Origin: Rhodospirillales bacterium
GTDB taxonomy: Bacteria > Pseudomonadota > Alphaproteobacteria > Rhodospirillales > Magnetospirillaceae
DNA: 64,000 nucleotides
Direction of reading: 5' to 3'
Assembly: GCA_019455065.1 (NCBI GenBank)
Contig: JACFNC010000013.1
Coordinates: 1 to 64,000 of the forward strand
Part shown: positions 17,207 to 26,007 of the stretch, piece by piece
Layout: each line of letters opens with the position of its first letter
How positions within the stretch are numbered: the first letter of the stretch is position 1
The notes under the pieces: generated by a model
What the model was told of the DNA's origin: nothing
What the model saw: only the letters and a program-made list of their open reading frames with translations
Database searches by the model: none
Position numbers and translations under genes: made by a program

Positions 17207-18982
17207 ATGGTGCCACGTACCAAGGCGCGTAACGCCCATCGCCTGGGGCGGACCCATCAACCCTCCCTGAAGAACTGGGGTGAGCGTCCCGTCGATCCGG
17301 CCAGCCTGCGCATGGAGGACGAGGCGGTTGTCGAGTGCGGCTGGGGCCGCCTGATCTTCGCGCACACCTTCCGGGACGGAGCGCGCCTGGCCGATGTGCT
17401 GCGCGAGGAGCGGCCGGGGCAGCGCGACATCGCGTTCTACCTGCGCGATCCCCACGTCGTGCTCTCGCTTGCGCCGCAGGAACTCTTCTTGGATCCCTCG
17501 CACACGTTCCGCCTGTGGCTGAACACCTATCGCCCGGCCCGGGCGACCGCCAAGGGCTTCACCGTGCGCAAGCTGCGCACACGTGACGAGGCCGATGCCG
17601 TCAACCGCATCTATGCCGCCCGCCGCATGGTTCCCACCGATCCGCAAACGGCGGTGAACGCTCGCAGCTCACGGGTGCTGACGATCCTGGTCGCCATCGA
17701 CGACGCGTCGGGCGAGGTGGTGGGCAGCGTCACCGGCGTCGATCATGCGCTGACCTTCGGGGATCCCGAAAACGGATCCAGTCTGTGGTGCCTGGCCGTC
17801 GATCCGCAGGTCGCGCCGCCCGGCGTCGGCGAGCACTTGGTGCGGCGGTTGACCGAGCAGTTTCTGGCGCGCGGACGCTCGTTCATGGACCTGTCGGTGC
17901 TCCACGACAACGAACAGGCGATCGCCCTGTATGAGAAGCTTGGATTCCAGCGGGTTCCGGTGTTCGCCCTCAAGCGCAAGAACCCGATCAACGAGCGTCT
18001 GTTCATAGGGCCCCCGCCCGAGGGGGATCTCAACCCCTATGCCCGCATCATCGTCGACGAGGCGCGCCGGCGCGGCATCGCGGTCGACGTGCTGGACGCC
18101 GAGGCCGGATATTTCGCACTCGGCTTCGGGGGGCGCACGATCGTGTGCCGCGAGTCCCTGTCCGAGTTGACCACCGCCATCGCCATGAGCCGCTGCGACG
18201 ACAAGGCCGTTACGCGGCGCCTTCTGAAGAACGCCGGTCTGAACGTCCCCGACCAGGCGGAGGCGGGGGCGCCGGCGAACGATGCCGCCTTCCTGGAGAA
18301 GCACGGACGCATCGTGGTCAAGCCGGCACGCGGCGAACAGGGGGCGGGAATCAGCGTCGATCTCTCCACCCCGGAAGCGGTGGAAACGGCGGTCGCCGCG
18401 GCCCGCAAGGTCAGCGATCGCGTCCTGCTCGAACAGTACGTGGCCGGCCAGGACCTGCGCATCGTGGTCATCGGGTATCAAGTGGTGGCGGCCGCGGTCC
18501 GCCGGCCGCCTCGGGTGGTCGGCGACGGGGTCACCACGATCCGGAGCCTGGTCGAGAAACAGAGCCGCCGCCGTACCGCGGCCACCGGCGGGGAAAGCCG
18601 CATTCCGCTCGACGACGAGGCCGTCCGGTGCATCGCCCTCCAGGGCTGGCGCCTGAACGACGTTCCGCCGGCCGGGACGGAGGTCACCGTGCGCAAGACC
18701 GCCAACCTCCACACAGGGGGAACCATTCACGACGTGACGGCCGAACTCCATGCCGACCTCGCCGACGCCGCCGTGCGTGCCGCCCGCGCGCTCGACATTC
18801 CGGTGGTCGGCCTTGACTTCCTGGTCACCGCCCCGAACGAGCCCGATTACGTCATCATCGAGGCGAACGAACGGCCCGGGCTCGCCAATCACGAACCGCA
18901 GCCGACGGCCGAGAAGTTCATCGACCTCCTGTTCCCGCAAACGGCTCCCCCGCCCGGTGCCAGGGAGGGACAGCATCCATGA
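17207..18982 (+). CDS. ngg: N-acetylglutaminylglutamine synthetase (GNAT + ATP-grasp)
   Basis: Two-domain enzyme of 591 residues. A GNAT acetyltransferase occupies roughly residues 110-270 (GFTVRKLRTRDEADAVNRIY; LAVDPQVAPPGVGEHLVRRL). An ATP-grasp ligase occupies about 300-591 (GRIVVKPARGEQGAGISVDL; IIEANERPGLANHEPQ). Together these acetylate glutamine and ligate it to a second glutamine, giving the substrate for the amidotransferase encoded just upstream. ATG 17207 follows a strong AGAGGAGG ribosome-binding site and lies 10 bp after the asnO stop; the longer open frame to 17090 only overlaps that gene. The 3' end overlaps the peptidase start by 4 bases. Confidence 0.92.
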   Translation: MVPRTKARNAHRLGRTHQPSLKNWGERPVDPASLRMEDEAVVECGWGRLIFAHTFRDGARLADVLREERPGQRDIAFYLRDPHVVLSLAPQELFLDPSHTFRLWLNTYRPARATAKGFTVRKLRTRDEADAVNRIYAARRMVPTDPQTAVNARSSRVLTILVAIDDASGEVVGSVTGVDHALTFGDPENGSSLWCLAVDPQVAPPGVGEHLVRRLTEQFLARGRSFMDLSVLHDNEQAIALYEKLGFQRVPVFALKRKNPINERLFIGPPPEGDLNPYARIIVDEARRRGIAVDVLDAEAGYFALGFGGRTIVCRESLSELTTAIAMSRCDDKAVTRRLLKNAGLNVPDQAEAGAPANDAAFLEKHGRIVVKPARGEQGAGISVDLSTPEAVETAVAAARKVSDRVLLEQYVAGQDLRIVVIGYQVVAAAVRRPPRVVGDGVTTIRSLVEKQSRRRTAATGGESRIPLDDEAVRCIALQGWRLNDVPPAGTEVTVRKTANLHTGGTIHDVTAELHADLADAAVRAARALDIPVVGLDFLVTAPNEPDYVIIEANERPGLANHEPQPTAEKFIDLLFPQTAPPPGAREGQHP

Positions 18983-20067
18983 TCGATTCCTCCTATCTCC
19001 TGGACGTTCTCCAGCGGCTCCTGTCGGTTCCCAGCCCTTCGGGCTTCACCGACCGAGTGGTCGATCTCGTCTGCGACGAGTTGGGGGTTCTCGACATTCC
19101 CTTCGAACTAACCCGGCGCGGCGCCATTCGCGCCAATCTCGACGGCGACAGGGCCAGCCCGGACCGGGCCGTCATCGCGCACCTCGATACCCTCGGCGCC
19201 ATGGTCAAGGCTTTGAAGGAAAACGGCCGGCTGGAGGTGGTGCCGATCGGCACCTGGTCGGCGCGCTTCGCCGAGGGCGCAAGGTGCAGCGTGTTCACCG
19301 ACGACGGCGTGCGGCGCGGGACCCTGCTGCCGCTGAAGGCGTCGGGGCACGTCTACCACGAAGAGGTCGACACGCAGCCGGTCGCCTGGAGCAACCTGGA
19401 ACTGCGCGTCGACGAGCGATGCGGCACGAGGGCCGACCTCGACGGGCTGGGCTTCCGCGTCGGCGATGCCATCGCCATCGACGCCGACCCCGAGGTTTCT
19501 CCCTCGGGGTTCATCAATTCGCGGCATCTCGACGACAAGGCTGGCGTGGCCGCGATGCTGGCCGCCGCCAGGGCTGTCCGGGAAGGCGACATGAGGCTGC
19601 CCGTCGACTGCCACCTGCTGTTCACCATTTCCGAGGAGGTCGGCGTCGGCGCGTCGGCCATCCTTCACGGTGACGTGGCCGAGATGGTGTCGGTCGACAA
19701 CGGCACCATCGCGCCGGGCCAGAACACGAGCGAATACGGCGTCACCATCGCCATGCAGGATTCCTCCGGGCCCTTCGATCGCCGCCTGACCAACCGCCTG
19801 ATCGATCTTTGCCGACGCGAGGGGATCGACCACAGCCGCGACGTCTTCCGCTACTATCGCAGCGACGCCGCCGCGGCCGTCGAGGCGGGCAACGACATTC
19901 GCACGGCCCTGGTGTGCTTCGGGGTCGACGCATCGCATGGATACGAGCGGGCGCACCTCTCATCGCTGGAGGCGGTCTCGCGGCTGCTGCTCGCCTACAT
20001 GGCGAGCCCGCCCGTGAGCGAGTTGGACCGCATGGACCTGGCTCCGGGGCCAGTGCGTCACACCTGA
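18979..20067 (+). CDS. M42-family metallopeptidase of the NAGGN osmoprotectant system
   Basis: Dinuclear-metal aminopeptidase-like protein of 362 residues. Metal and catalytic segments visible are IAHLDTLGAM, SRHLDDKAGVAAML and TISEEVGVGASA, in the order expected for M42 (PepA/FrvX-like) peptidases. It is translationally coupled to ngg (ATGA overlap), and such genes accompany NAGGN operons widely, so it may degrade or trim the dipeptide when osmotic stress ends (inference). A 12-bp-stem hairpin follows its stop codon. Confidence 0.9.
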   Translation: MIDSSYLLDVLQRLLSVPSPSGFTDRVVDLVCDELGVLDIPFELTRRGAIRANLDGDRASPDRAVIAHLDTLGAMVKALKENGRLEVVPIGTWSARFAEGARCSVFTDDGVRRGTLLPLKASGHVYHEEVDTQPVAWSNLELRVDERCGTRADLDGLGFRVGDAIAIDADPEVSPSGFINSRHLDDKAGVAAMLAAARAVREGDMRLPVDCHLLFTISEEVGVGASAILHGDVAEMVSVDNGTIAPGQNTSEYGVTIAMQDSSGPFDRRLTNRLIDLCRREGIDHSRDVFRYYRSDAAAAVEAGNDIRTALVCFGVDASHGYERAHLSSLEAVSRLLLAYMASPPVSELDRMDLAPGPVRHT

Positions 20068-20068
20068 A

Positions 20069-20099
20069 CCTCCCTGTCGCGCCGGGGGCGACAGGGAGG
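20069..20099. terminator. Hairpin between convergent NAGGN operon and porin-like gene
   Basis: Perfect 12-bp stem, 20069-20080 pairing with 20088-20099, with a 7-nt loop. It lies between the M42 peptidase stop (20067) and the stop of the minus-strand porin-like gene (20113). No T-tract follows on either strand, so it is a likely but not classical bidirectional terminator. Confidence 0.6.
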
Positions 20100-20112
20100 C
20101 AGGGTGAATGCC

Positions 20113-21477
20113 CTAGAAGTTGACGATCGCGAACACCTGGAACAGTTTGGTGTCGTCGTTCGTCCCGCCGAACACGGCGTTGCCGCCGTCGTCAGGCTTG
20201 AAGAGGCCGGCAACCGCGCTGACCATGATGTTGTCGTTGACGATCCAGTCGACGTAGATGTCGTACTCGCTGCCGACGTCGTCGCTGGTGACCCCGAACG
20301 CGCCCGGCTCGTCCAGCGTGAACCGGAAATAGGCCGCGCTGACGAACAGGTTCTCGAGCGGCGCCACCCCGGCCATGATCATGTGGCTGTTGAGGTTGGT
20401 GTTGGCGAACATGTACTCGCCGGAAATTTCGCCCTGGAACCAGGTGCCCCAGCCGCGGACCATGCCGTAATAGGGATTGTAGAAGCCCTCCGCGGTATTG
20501 GCGGTGTTGGGATCGTCGCCGCTGAAATGCGCGTAGCGATAGGTCAGCTTCGGCGACCAGGCGACCTGCGATAGGGTGTAGCCGACCTCGGCGTACCACG
20601 CCTCGCTCTCGATGTCGCCACCGGTGAAGTCGTTGCGCTGCCAGGCGAACTCGCCGGCCAGGAAGAGGTCCGGCACGGCGGCGATGGGCGTGCCCTGGCC
20701 GCGCAGGCTGAACGTCTTCAGGCCGTCGATGGCCGGGCCGTTCTGGGTGTCGACCACCTGGTAGAACGTGCCGCCGACGGTGCCCAGCTTCTCGTCGACG
20801 TATTCGAGGTTGATGCCGGCCAGGCTGTCGGTGAAGACGAAGTCCTGTGGGTCGCTGTCGCGTCGGAGCCAGAAAACGTCGCCCCTGATGGGGTTTGTAT
20901 TGAAGCGAAGGATTGCCGAGTTGGCCCAGGCCTGGTGCGGATTGAACCAGTAGGTTCCTTCCTTCGAGCCGTTGGTGTTGCCGTCGGCGATCAGAAAACC
21001 GTCGCCGACCATGAAGTTCTGGCGGCCGCCGGAAATGTCGATCGCGTCTTCGCCCAGATTCGCGAAGGTGGTGCCGGAACGCCATCCCACGAATGCGGAA
21101 TCTATGTCGATGCGCTCGGGCTCGTTGGCCGTCAGGCCGATCGGTTCGCCGTCGCCGCGCGTCACCGAGGCGACGACCCTGACGCCGCCGTAGAGCGACC
21201 CGGTGCCGAGCGCGAGGGTGGCGTCCAGAGTTGGAGCAACATAACCCTCGAGCCAGGACACGTCACGCTCGCCGGTGCCCAGTTGGCCGGCGCCGAAATT
21301 GGCGTCCTGGACAGTGAAATAGCCGAGCCCCAGGCCCACCCCGGCATCAAGCTTGAAGCCGCCCGCCTCGTAGACCGTCGTCTGGGCGGCGGCAGGGCCG
21401 GCCAGGGCCGGCAGGATGAGCGCGCCGGCCGCGCCCAAAAGCAGCGAGCGGCGGAAACCCAAACCCGTCTTTCTCAT
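20113..21477 (-). CDS. Outer-membrane beta-barrel protein (alginate-export/porin-like)
   Basis: Exported protein of 454 residues. The signal peptide is clear: MRKTGLGFRRSLLLG, a hydrophobic core and an AAA cleavage region before QTTVYEAGG. The rest alternates aromatic and polar residues in strand-like blocks and ends VFAIVNF, the terminal Phe recognised by the BAM machinery. Content and length resemble the alginate-export/porin-like barrel families; substrate unknown. The ribosome-binding site GGGGTGAG sits directly before the ATG. The leader also contains a short GCAGCA/TGCTGC hairpin near 21517-21535. It is the only gene between the NAGGN operon and the PEP carboxykinase gene, with no obvious partner. 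Confidence 0.8.
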   Translation of the reverse strand: MRKTGLGFRRSLLLGAAGALILPALAGPAAAQTTVYEAGGFKLDAGVGLGLGYFTVQDANFGAGQLGTGERDVSWLEGYVAPTLDATLALGTGSLYGGVRVVASVTRGDGEPIGLTANEPERIDIDSAFVGWRSGTTFANLGEDAIDISGGRQNFMVGDGFLIADGNTNGSKEGTYWFNPHQAWANSAILRFNTNPIRGDVFWLRRDSDPQDFVFTDSLAGINLEYVDEKLGTVGGTFYQVVDTQNGPAIDGLKTFSLRGQGTPIAAVPDLFLAGEFAWQRNDFTGGDIESEAWYAEVGYTLSQVAWSPKLTYRYAHFSGDDPNTANTAEGFYNPYYGMVRGWGTWFQGEISGEYMFANTNLNSHMIMAGVAPLENLFVSAAYFRFTLDEPGAFGVTSDDVGSEYDIYVDWIVNDNIMVSAVAGLFKPDDGGNAVFGGTNDDTKLFQVFAIVNF

Positions 21478-21667
21478 TTCTCACCCCCTGAGTGATGGAT
21501 TTCCGTGGGGAAACCCGCAGCAAAAAAGATGCTGCTACCTCAAAGGGAACGCGATCCCGGGTCAATTACCCAATAGGACTAAGCCGATCCGCCTTTCGTG
21601 CAGCGGAAGGCGGAGACGGGCGTAGATGCGCGCCGCGATCGTCGTCGATTTCGGGCGCGCAAATCCC

Positions 21668-23512
21668 CTATTCCTCGCGCGCCAGACCCCACTTCTCGGG
21701 CGAACGCCACAGGCGGGACTTCAACAACTCGCGCTCGAAAACGAACTCCTTGGGCAGGCGGTCGAAGAACTTGTCGAAGTGCTCCTCGTGCGCGCGCGCC
21801 TCGGCCTGGCCGGCGTCGCGGTCGACCGCCATCAACTCGTAAAACCTCGTCTGCGGAAAGCTGAGGCCGGCCCACTCGATGTCCTCGTGGCGCGGCATGA
21901 AACCCAGGGGGCTCTCGACGCCGTAGCCGCGGCCGTGGACGCGGTCGACGATCCACTTCAGCACCCGCATGTTCTCGCCGAAGCCAGGCCACATGAACTT
22001 GCCGTTCTCGTCCTTGCGGAACCAGTTGACCCGGAAGATCGGCGGCGGATTACGCAGGCGGCGGCCGATGTTCAGCCAGTGGTTCCAATAGTCGGCCATG
22101 TTGTAGCCGCAGAACGGCAGCATCGCCATCGGGTCGCGGCGCATCGCCGCCTGGCCGACCGCCGCCGCCGTCGCCTCCGACCCCATCGTGGCGGCAAGGT
22201 AGACGCCGTGCGCCCAGTTGAAGCCCTGGAACACCAGCGGCATGTTCTTCGATACCCGCCCGCCGAAGATGAACGCGCCGATCGGCACGCCGTTCGGGTT
22301 CTCCCAGTCCGGATCGACCGAGGGGCATTGGCTTACGGGAGCGGTGAAGCGGGCGTTGGGGTGGGCGGCCGGCGTGTTCGCGTCCGGCGTCCAGTCGTTG
22401 CCCTTCCAGTCGACGAGATGGGCGGGCGGGTTATCGGTCAGCCCTTCCCACCATACGTCACCATCGTCGGTCATGGCGACGTTGGTGAAGATGCAGTTGG
22501 CGTGCAGGGCGGCCACCGCGTTGGGATTGGTGGCGGCGCCGGTGCCGGGTGCGACGCCGAAGAAGCCGGCCTCGGGATTGATCGCATACAGGCGCCCGTC
22601 GGCGCCCGGTTTGATCCAGGCGATGTCGTCGCCGACCGTCCAGATCTTCCACCCCTCGAACCCCTTGGGTGGCACCATCATTGCGAAGTTGGTCTTGCCG
22701 CAGGCCGAGGGGAAGGCGGCGGCGACATAGGTTTTCTCGCCTTCGGGGCTCTCGACTCCGACGATCAGCATGTGCTCGGCCAGCCAGCCCTCGTCGCGCG
22801 CCATCACGCTGGCGACCCGCAGCGCGAAGCATTTCTTGCCGAGCAGCGCGTTGCCGCCATAGCCCGAGCCGTAAGACCAGATCGCCCGTTCCTCAGGGAA
22901 ATGGGCGATGTGGATGTTGCCGGGATCGCAGGGCCAGGGCACGTCGGCCTCGCCCGACGCCAGCGGCTTGCCGACCGAGTGCATGCAGGGAACGAATTCG
23001 CCGTCCTTGCCGAGGACGTCCAGAACCTTCTGGCCCATCCTGGTCATGGTGCGCATGCTGACCGCAACGTAGGGGCTGTCGGTGATCTCCACGCCGATAT
23101 GGGCGATGTGGGAACCCAACGGCCCCATGCTGAAGGGCACGACGTACATGGTTCGGCCACGCATGCAACCATCGAACAGTCGGTGCAGGGTGGCCTTCAT
23201 CTCGCGGGGATCGGCCCAGTTGTTGGTCGGTCCGGCGTCGCTCTTGCTGTTGGAGCAGATGAAGGTGCGGTCCTCGACGCGGGCGACGTCGCGCGGGTCG
23301 GAACGGCAGAGATAGCTGTTCGGCCGCAGAGCGGGATTGAGACGGATCAGCGTGCCCTGGTCTACCATCATGGCGCACAGGGCTTCGTACTCCTGTTGGG
23401 AACCGTCGCACCAGTGAATGTTGTCGGGCTGGCACAGCCGGGCCATCTCGTCGACCCACGCCAGCAGCCGCAGGTTCGTGGTGGTTCCGCCGGCGATCCC
23501 AATTTTGGTCAT
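21668..23512 (-). CDS. pckG: Phosphoenolpyruvate carboxykinase (GTP)
   Basis: GTP-dependent PEP carboxykinase of 614 residues, the first committed step of gluconeogenesis (oxaloacetate + GTP to PEP + CO2). Family markers are [18 protein letters not shown], the substrate loop [12 protein letters not shown], the P-loop FPSACGKTN and [10 protein letters not shown]. Length and motifs exclude the ATP-dependent type. ATG 23512 (MTKIGIAGG) is preceded by GGAG; the frame is open to 23641. In rhizobia an ATP-type pckA occupies the place next to chvI/chvG, and here a GTP-type gene lies close to the same two-component system, about 1.8 kb away. Confidence 0.95.
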   Translation of the reverse strand: MTKIGIAGGTTTNLRLLAWVDEMARLCQPDNIHWCDGSQQEYEALCAMMVDQGTLIRLNPALRPNSYLCRSDPRDVARVEDRTFICSNSKSDAGPTNNWADPREMKATLHRLFDGCMRGRTMYVVPFSMGPLGSHIAHIGVEITDSPYVAVSMRTMTRMGQKVLDVLGKDGEFVPCMHSVGKPLASGEADVPWPCDPGNIHIAHFPEERAIWSYGSGYGGNALLGKKCFALRVASVMARDEGWLAEHMLIVGVESPEGEKTYVAAAFPSACGKTNFAMMVPPKGFEGWKIWTVGDDIAWIKPGADGRLYAINPEAGFFGVAPGTGAATNPNAVAALHANCIFTNVAMTDDGDVWWEGLTDNPPAHLVDWKGNDWTPDANTPAAHPNARFTAPVSQCPSVDPDWENPNGVPIGAFIFGGRVSKNMPLVFQGFNWAHGVYLAATMGSEATAAAVGQAAMRRDPMAMLPFCGYNMADYWNHWLNIGRRLRNPPPIFRVNWFRKDENGKFMWPGFGENMRVLKWIVDRVHGRGYGVESPLGFMPRHEDIEWAGLSFPQTRFYELMAVDRDAGQAEARAHEEHFDKFFDRLPKEFVFERELLKSRLWRSPEKWGLAREE

Positions 23513-23722
23513 CTGCTGCTCCGTGAAAATCTTCCAGCGTCGGCCGGGCGAAGCTTCGCGCCGGCCCGGCGCAGGCAGATCAAACGATCCGGTTTTCCTC
23601 TGGCGAAGGCGCCGCGGTGCCCGTCCGCCGTGGCGCGTCACACCATAATGTCAGGCTTGGGACATGGCAATCCATCGGAACCGGAAAAAGCGGCATACCG
23701 AATGGGACGGCCTGCGTCGGTT

Positions 23723-24454
23723 TCACCCCCGGTCATCGGACTGCGCGCCGGCCTTCGCCGCCAGGTCGGCAATCGCCCGGGTCGCTTGCGGGCCATCGCC
23801 GACAGGGCGCTCGAAATCGACACGCGCATAGGCCGGGCCGCATCGCAGGTCAAGCCCGTCGGCGTCGACTCCCGTCATAAGCCACCCCCGCTCGCTACGC
23901 CCGAGTGATCGGGCGGCTATCAGGTCCAGGCCACCGGGATCGCGGTTGGCCCGCACCAGAACGTCTTCCTCCGCTTCCGCCATCCGGCTGGCCATGGCCG
24001 CGCCGAGCGTCGGGCCACCGGCAATCCAGACTGCACGGGCGAACCCGCCCACCAAGTGGGCGCGTTCCGGGGCGAGGCGCCACGTTGCGAAATCGCTGAA
24101 GCCGGCATACAGCGCCGCGCCCGGATGGCGCGCCAGGAAGCGGCGGCGCAGGCGCTCGTTGCCGGAACGCTCGATGCGTCCCATCACGGTCAGGCGCGGT
24201 CCCTCCTGGGGATTGGGGAAGCCGTCCGTGCCGTCGAACAACAGCGCGGCCCGCGCATCCGAGCCGAGGTTGCGGGTGTGGTCGGCCAGAGTCGACAGCA
24301 ACAGAATCGGTGAGCCGTCCTGGTCGAATGCCACCGTGACCAGCGAGGCGTAAGGGGCGCCGTCCTCGGCCATGGTGGTCGCCAGGACGGCCTTGCCGCA
24401 GCCGCGCATCAGACGCCGCGCCGCGAGCCGTGGGGGCGGGGTAGTTCCGGACAT
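23723..24454 (-). CDS. HugZ/pyridoxamine-phosphate-oxidase-like split-barrel protein
   Basis: Protein of 243 residues with an N-terminal flavin-type split barrel (AVLATTMAEDGAPYASLVTVAFD; LLLSTLADHTRNLGSDARAALLFDG; PRLTVMGRIERS) and a C-terminal domain ending DADGLDLRCGPAYARVDFERPV, which resembles the DUF2470/HugZ-type tail. Proteins of this class bind heme or flavin and are often linked to heme degradation or unspecified oxidoreduction. No heme-uptake gene is nearby, so the role is open. It diverges from the PCu(A)C gene across 124 bp. Confidence 0.75.
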   Translation of the reverse strand: MSGTTPPPRLAARRLMRGCGKAVLATTMAEDGAPYASLVTVAFDQDGSPILLLSTLADHTRNLGSDARAALLFDGTDGFPNPQEGPRLTVMGRIERSGNERLRRRFLARHPGAALYAGFSDFATWRLAPERAHLVGGFARAVWIAGGPTLGAAMASRMAEAEEDVLVRANRDPGGLDLIAARSLGRSERGWLMTGVDADGLDLRCGPAYARVDFERPVGDGPQATRAIADLAAKAGAQSDDRG

Positions 24455-24578
24455 CGCTCGATATGTGCGGCGGCCTGCGTGCGCGGGTCAAGGGGAGGTA
24501 TGGAAACGGTGGCGGCCGGCAGGCGGGTTTTGGTAATACTGGCGCCTCGCATTCTCGCGTCACGGTTTGGAGATACGA

Positions 24579-25106
24579 ATGAACCCGGTGAAGAGTACGT
24601 TGATGGCCGGCCTGGCGATGATCCTCGCCGCCGCGGCTCCGGCCCTGGCCGGCGATGCCAAGGTGGGCGACATCGCGATAACCGGCGCCTGGGCCCGCGC
24701 TTCGGCCGGCCCGGTCCCGAACGGGGCCGCCTTCATGGCCATCGCCAATAATGGCAAGGAGGCCGACAAGCTCATGGCCGCCGACGCCGACGTGGCGAAG
24801 GCTGCCGAACTCCACACCCACATTCACGACGGCGGGGTCATGAAGATGCGCCAGGTGCCGGCCATCGACCTGCCCGCGGGTCAGACGGTAATGCTTCAGC
24901 CGGGTGGCTTTCACGTCATGTTCATGGGCCTGAAGGAGCCGCTGAAGGAGGGTGCGACCTTTCCGCTCACGCTCACCTTCGAACGCGCCGGAAAGGTCAC
25001 CCTTGACGTGGCCGTGGGCGGACCGGGCGCCATGGGTCCGGCCGGCGTGAGCGGCGGCATGGGCGGTGGCATGGGAATGCAGCACGGCCACGGGGCCCGA
25101 CCCTGA
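24579..25106 (+). CDS. Periplasmic copper chaperone PCu(A)C
   Basis: Secreted cupredoxin-like chaperone of 175 residues. Signal peptide MNPVKSTLMAGLAMILAAAAPALAG; domain with AWARASAGPVPNGAAFMAI; copper ligands in HTHIHDGGVMKM and GGFHVMFMGL fit the family's H-M-H-M pattern. It would deliver Cu(I) to the CuA centre of cytochrome oxidase. The C-terminal tail GGMGGGMGMQHGHG adds Met and His residues that could bind extra copper. ATG 24579 has GGAG 6 bp upstream; an in-frame TTG at 24567 is less likely. No Sco or cytochrome-oxidase gene is in the window. Confidence 0.88.
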   Translation: MNPVKSTLMAGLAMILAAAAPALAGDAKVGDIAITGAWARASAGPVPNGAAFMAIANNGKEADKLMAADADVAKAAELHTHIHDGGVMKMRQVPAIDLPAGQTVMLQPGGFHVMFMGLKEPLKEGATFPLTLTFERAGKVTLDVAVGGPGAMGPAGVSGGMGGGMGMQHGHGARP

Positions 25107-25140
25107 CCGACGCCGCCTTCGACTGACGCCTTAGCGCTAT

Positions 25141-25171
25141 CGAGGTATCGCCCGACAAGGGCGGTATCTCG
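25141..25171 (+). terminator. Hairpin after the PCu(A)C gene
   Basis: A 13-bp stem with two G-U wobbles (25141-25153 with 25159-25171) and a 5-nt loop, 35 bp after the copper chaperone stop. A short TTTT lies about 8 bp beyond. It is best read as a terminator, but its near-palindromic form 100 bp before the response-regulator start means an operator role is also possible. Confidence 0.5.
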
Positions 25172-25209
25172 AGGCGAATTTTCGATCCCCCATTCGGGCA
25201 CGGGCCCAC

Positions 25210-25215
25210 TATAAT
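25210..25215 (+). promoter_or_regulatory. Consensus -10 element upstream of chvI
   Basis: A perfect TATAAT stands alone in GC-rich sequence, 53 bp before the chvI ATG. No good -35 match is found at 16-18 bp spacing, so activation by a regulator (ChvI autoregulation is known in relatives) is plausible but unproven. Confidence 0.45.
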
Positions 25216-25268
25216 TCCGCCACACAAGGGCGCTTTCCTGGTTGCCGTTCACAACCACGGAGGCGGTC

Positions 25269-26000
25269 ATGGGATCAATCGACGTTGCCGGAGCAGACGA
25301 TTTGCCGCCGACCATCGCTCTCGTTGACGACGATCGCAACATCCTCACTTCGGTAACGATGGCTCTCGAGGCCGAGGGGTTCCGGGTGCGCACCTACATC
25401 GACGGGGCCGAGGCCCTGCGCGGCCTGACCGCGCAACCCGCCGACCTCGCCATCCTCGACATCAAGATGCCGCGGATGGACGGCATGGAACTGCTCCAGC
25501 GCCTGCGGCGGCAAAGTCACATTCCGGTGATCTTCCTGACCTCGAAAGACGACGAGGTGGACGAAGTGCTGGGCTTGCGGATGGGGGCCGACGACTATAT
25601 CAAGAAGCCGTTCTCGCAGCGCCTTCTCATCGAACGCATCCGCGCCTTGTTGCGGCGCAACGAGTTGGCGCGGGACGGCGACGACGGGACCGCGGGCGTG
25701 GTCGCGCGCGGTGATTTGACGCTCGACCCCGCGCGCCATGCCTGTACGTGGCGCGGCCAGCCGGTGGACCTCACCGTCACGGAATTCCTGATCCTGAAGT
25801 CGCTGGCCATCCGGCCGGGGCATGTCAAGAACCGCGACCAGTTGATCGACGCCGCCTATGGCGAGCACATTTATGTCGACGACCGCACGATCGACAGCCA
25901 CATCAAGAGGCTGCGCAAGAAGTTTCGCGAGGTCGACAACCAGTTCGCACATATCGAAACCCTCTATGGCGTCGGCTATCGCTATCGCGACGATGGCTGA
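25269..26000 (+). CDS. chvI: Response regulator ChvI
   Basis: OmpR/PhoB-type regulator of 243 residues. The receiver domain has ALVDDDRNI, the phospho-acceptor Asp64 in [11 protein letters not shown] and the conserved Lys in KKPF. The winged-helix DNA-binding domain ends [13 protein letters not shown] 5 bp upstream supports ATG 25269; the frame is open to a TTG at 25242. Together with chvG 7 bp downstream it forms the ChvG/ChvI system that in rhizobia, Brucella and Caulobacter responds to acid or envelope stress and controls exopolysaccharide and outer-membrane genes. Confidence 0.93.
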   Translation: MGSIDVAGADDLPPTIALVDDDRNILTSVTMALEAEGFRVRTYIDGAEALRGLTAQPADLAILDIKMPRMDGMELLQRLRRQSHIPVIFLTSKDDEVDEVLGLRMGADDYIKKPFSQRLLIERIRALLRRNELARDGDDGTAGVVARGDLTLDPARHACTWRGQPVDLTVTEFLILKSLAIRPGHVKNRDQLIDAAYGEHIYVDDRTIDSHIKRLRKKFREVDNQFAHIETLYGVGYRYRDDG

Positions 26001-26007
26001 TTTCTGA

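Noticed and set aside
21626-23908. Open frame of 760 codons opposite the PEP carboxykinase gene
   Set aside because: Runs through the whole of pckG and into the next gene on the other strand; no domain or ribosome-binding site.
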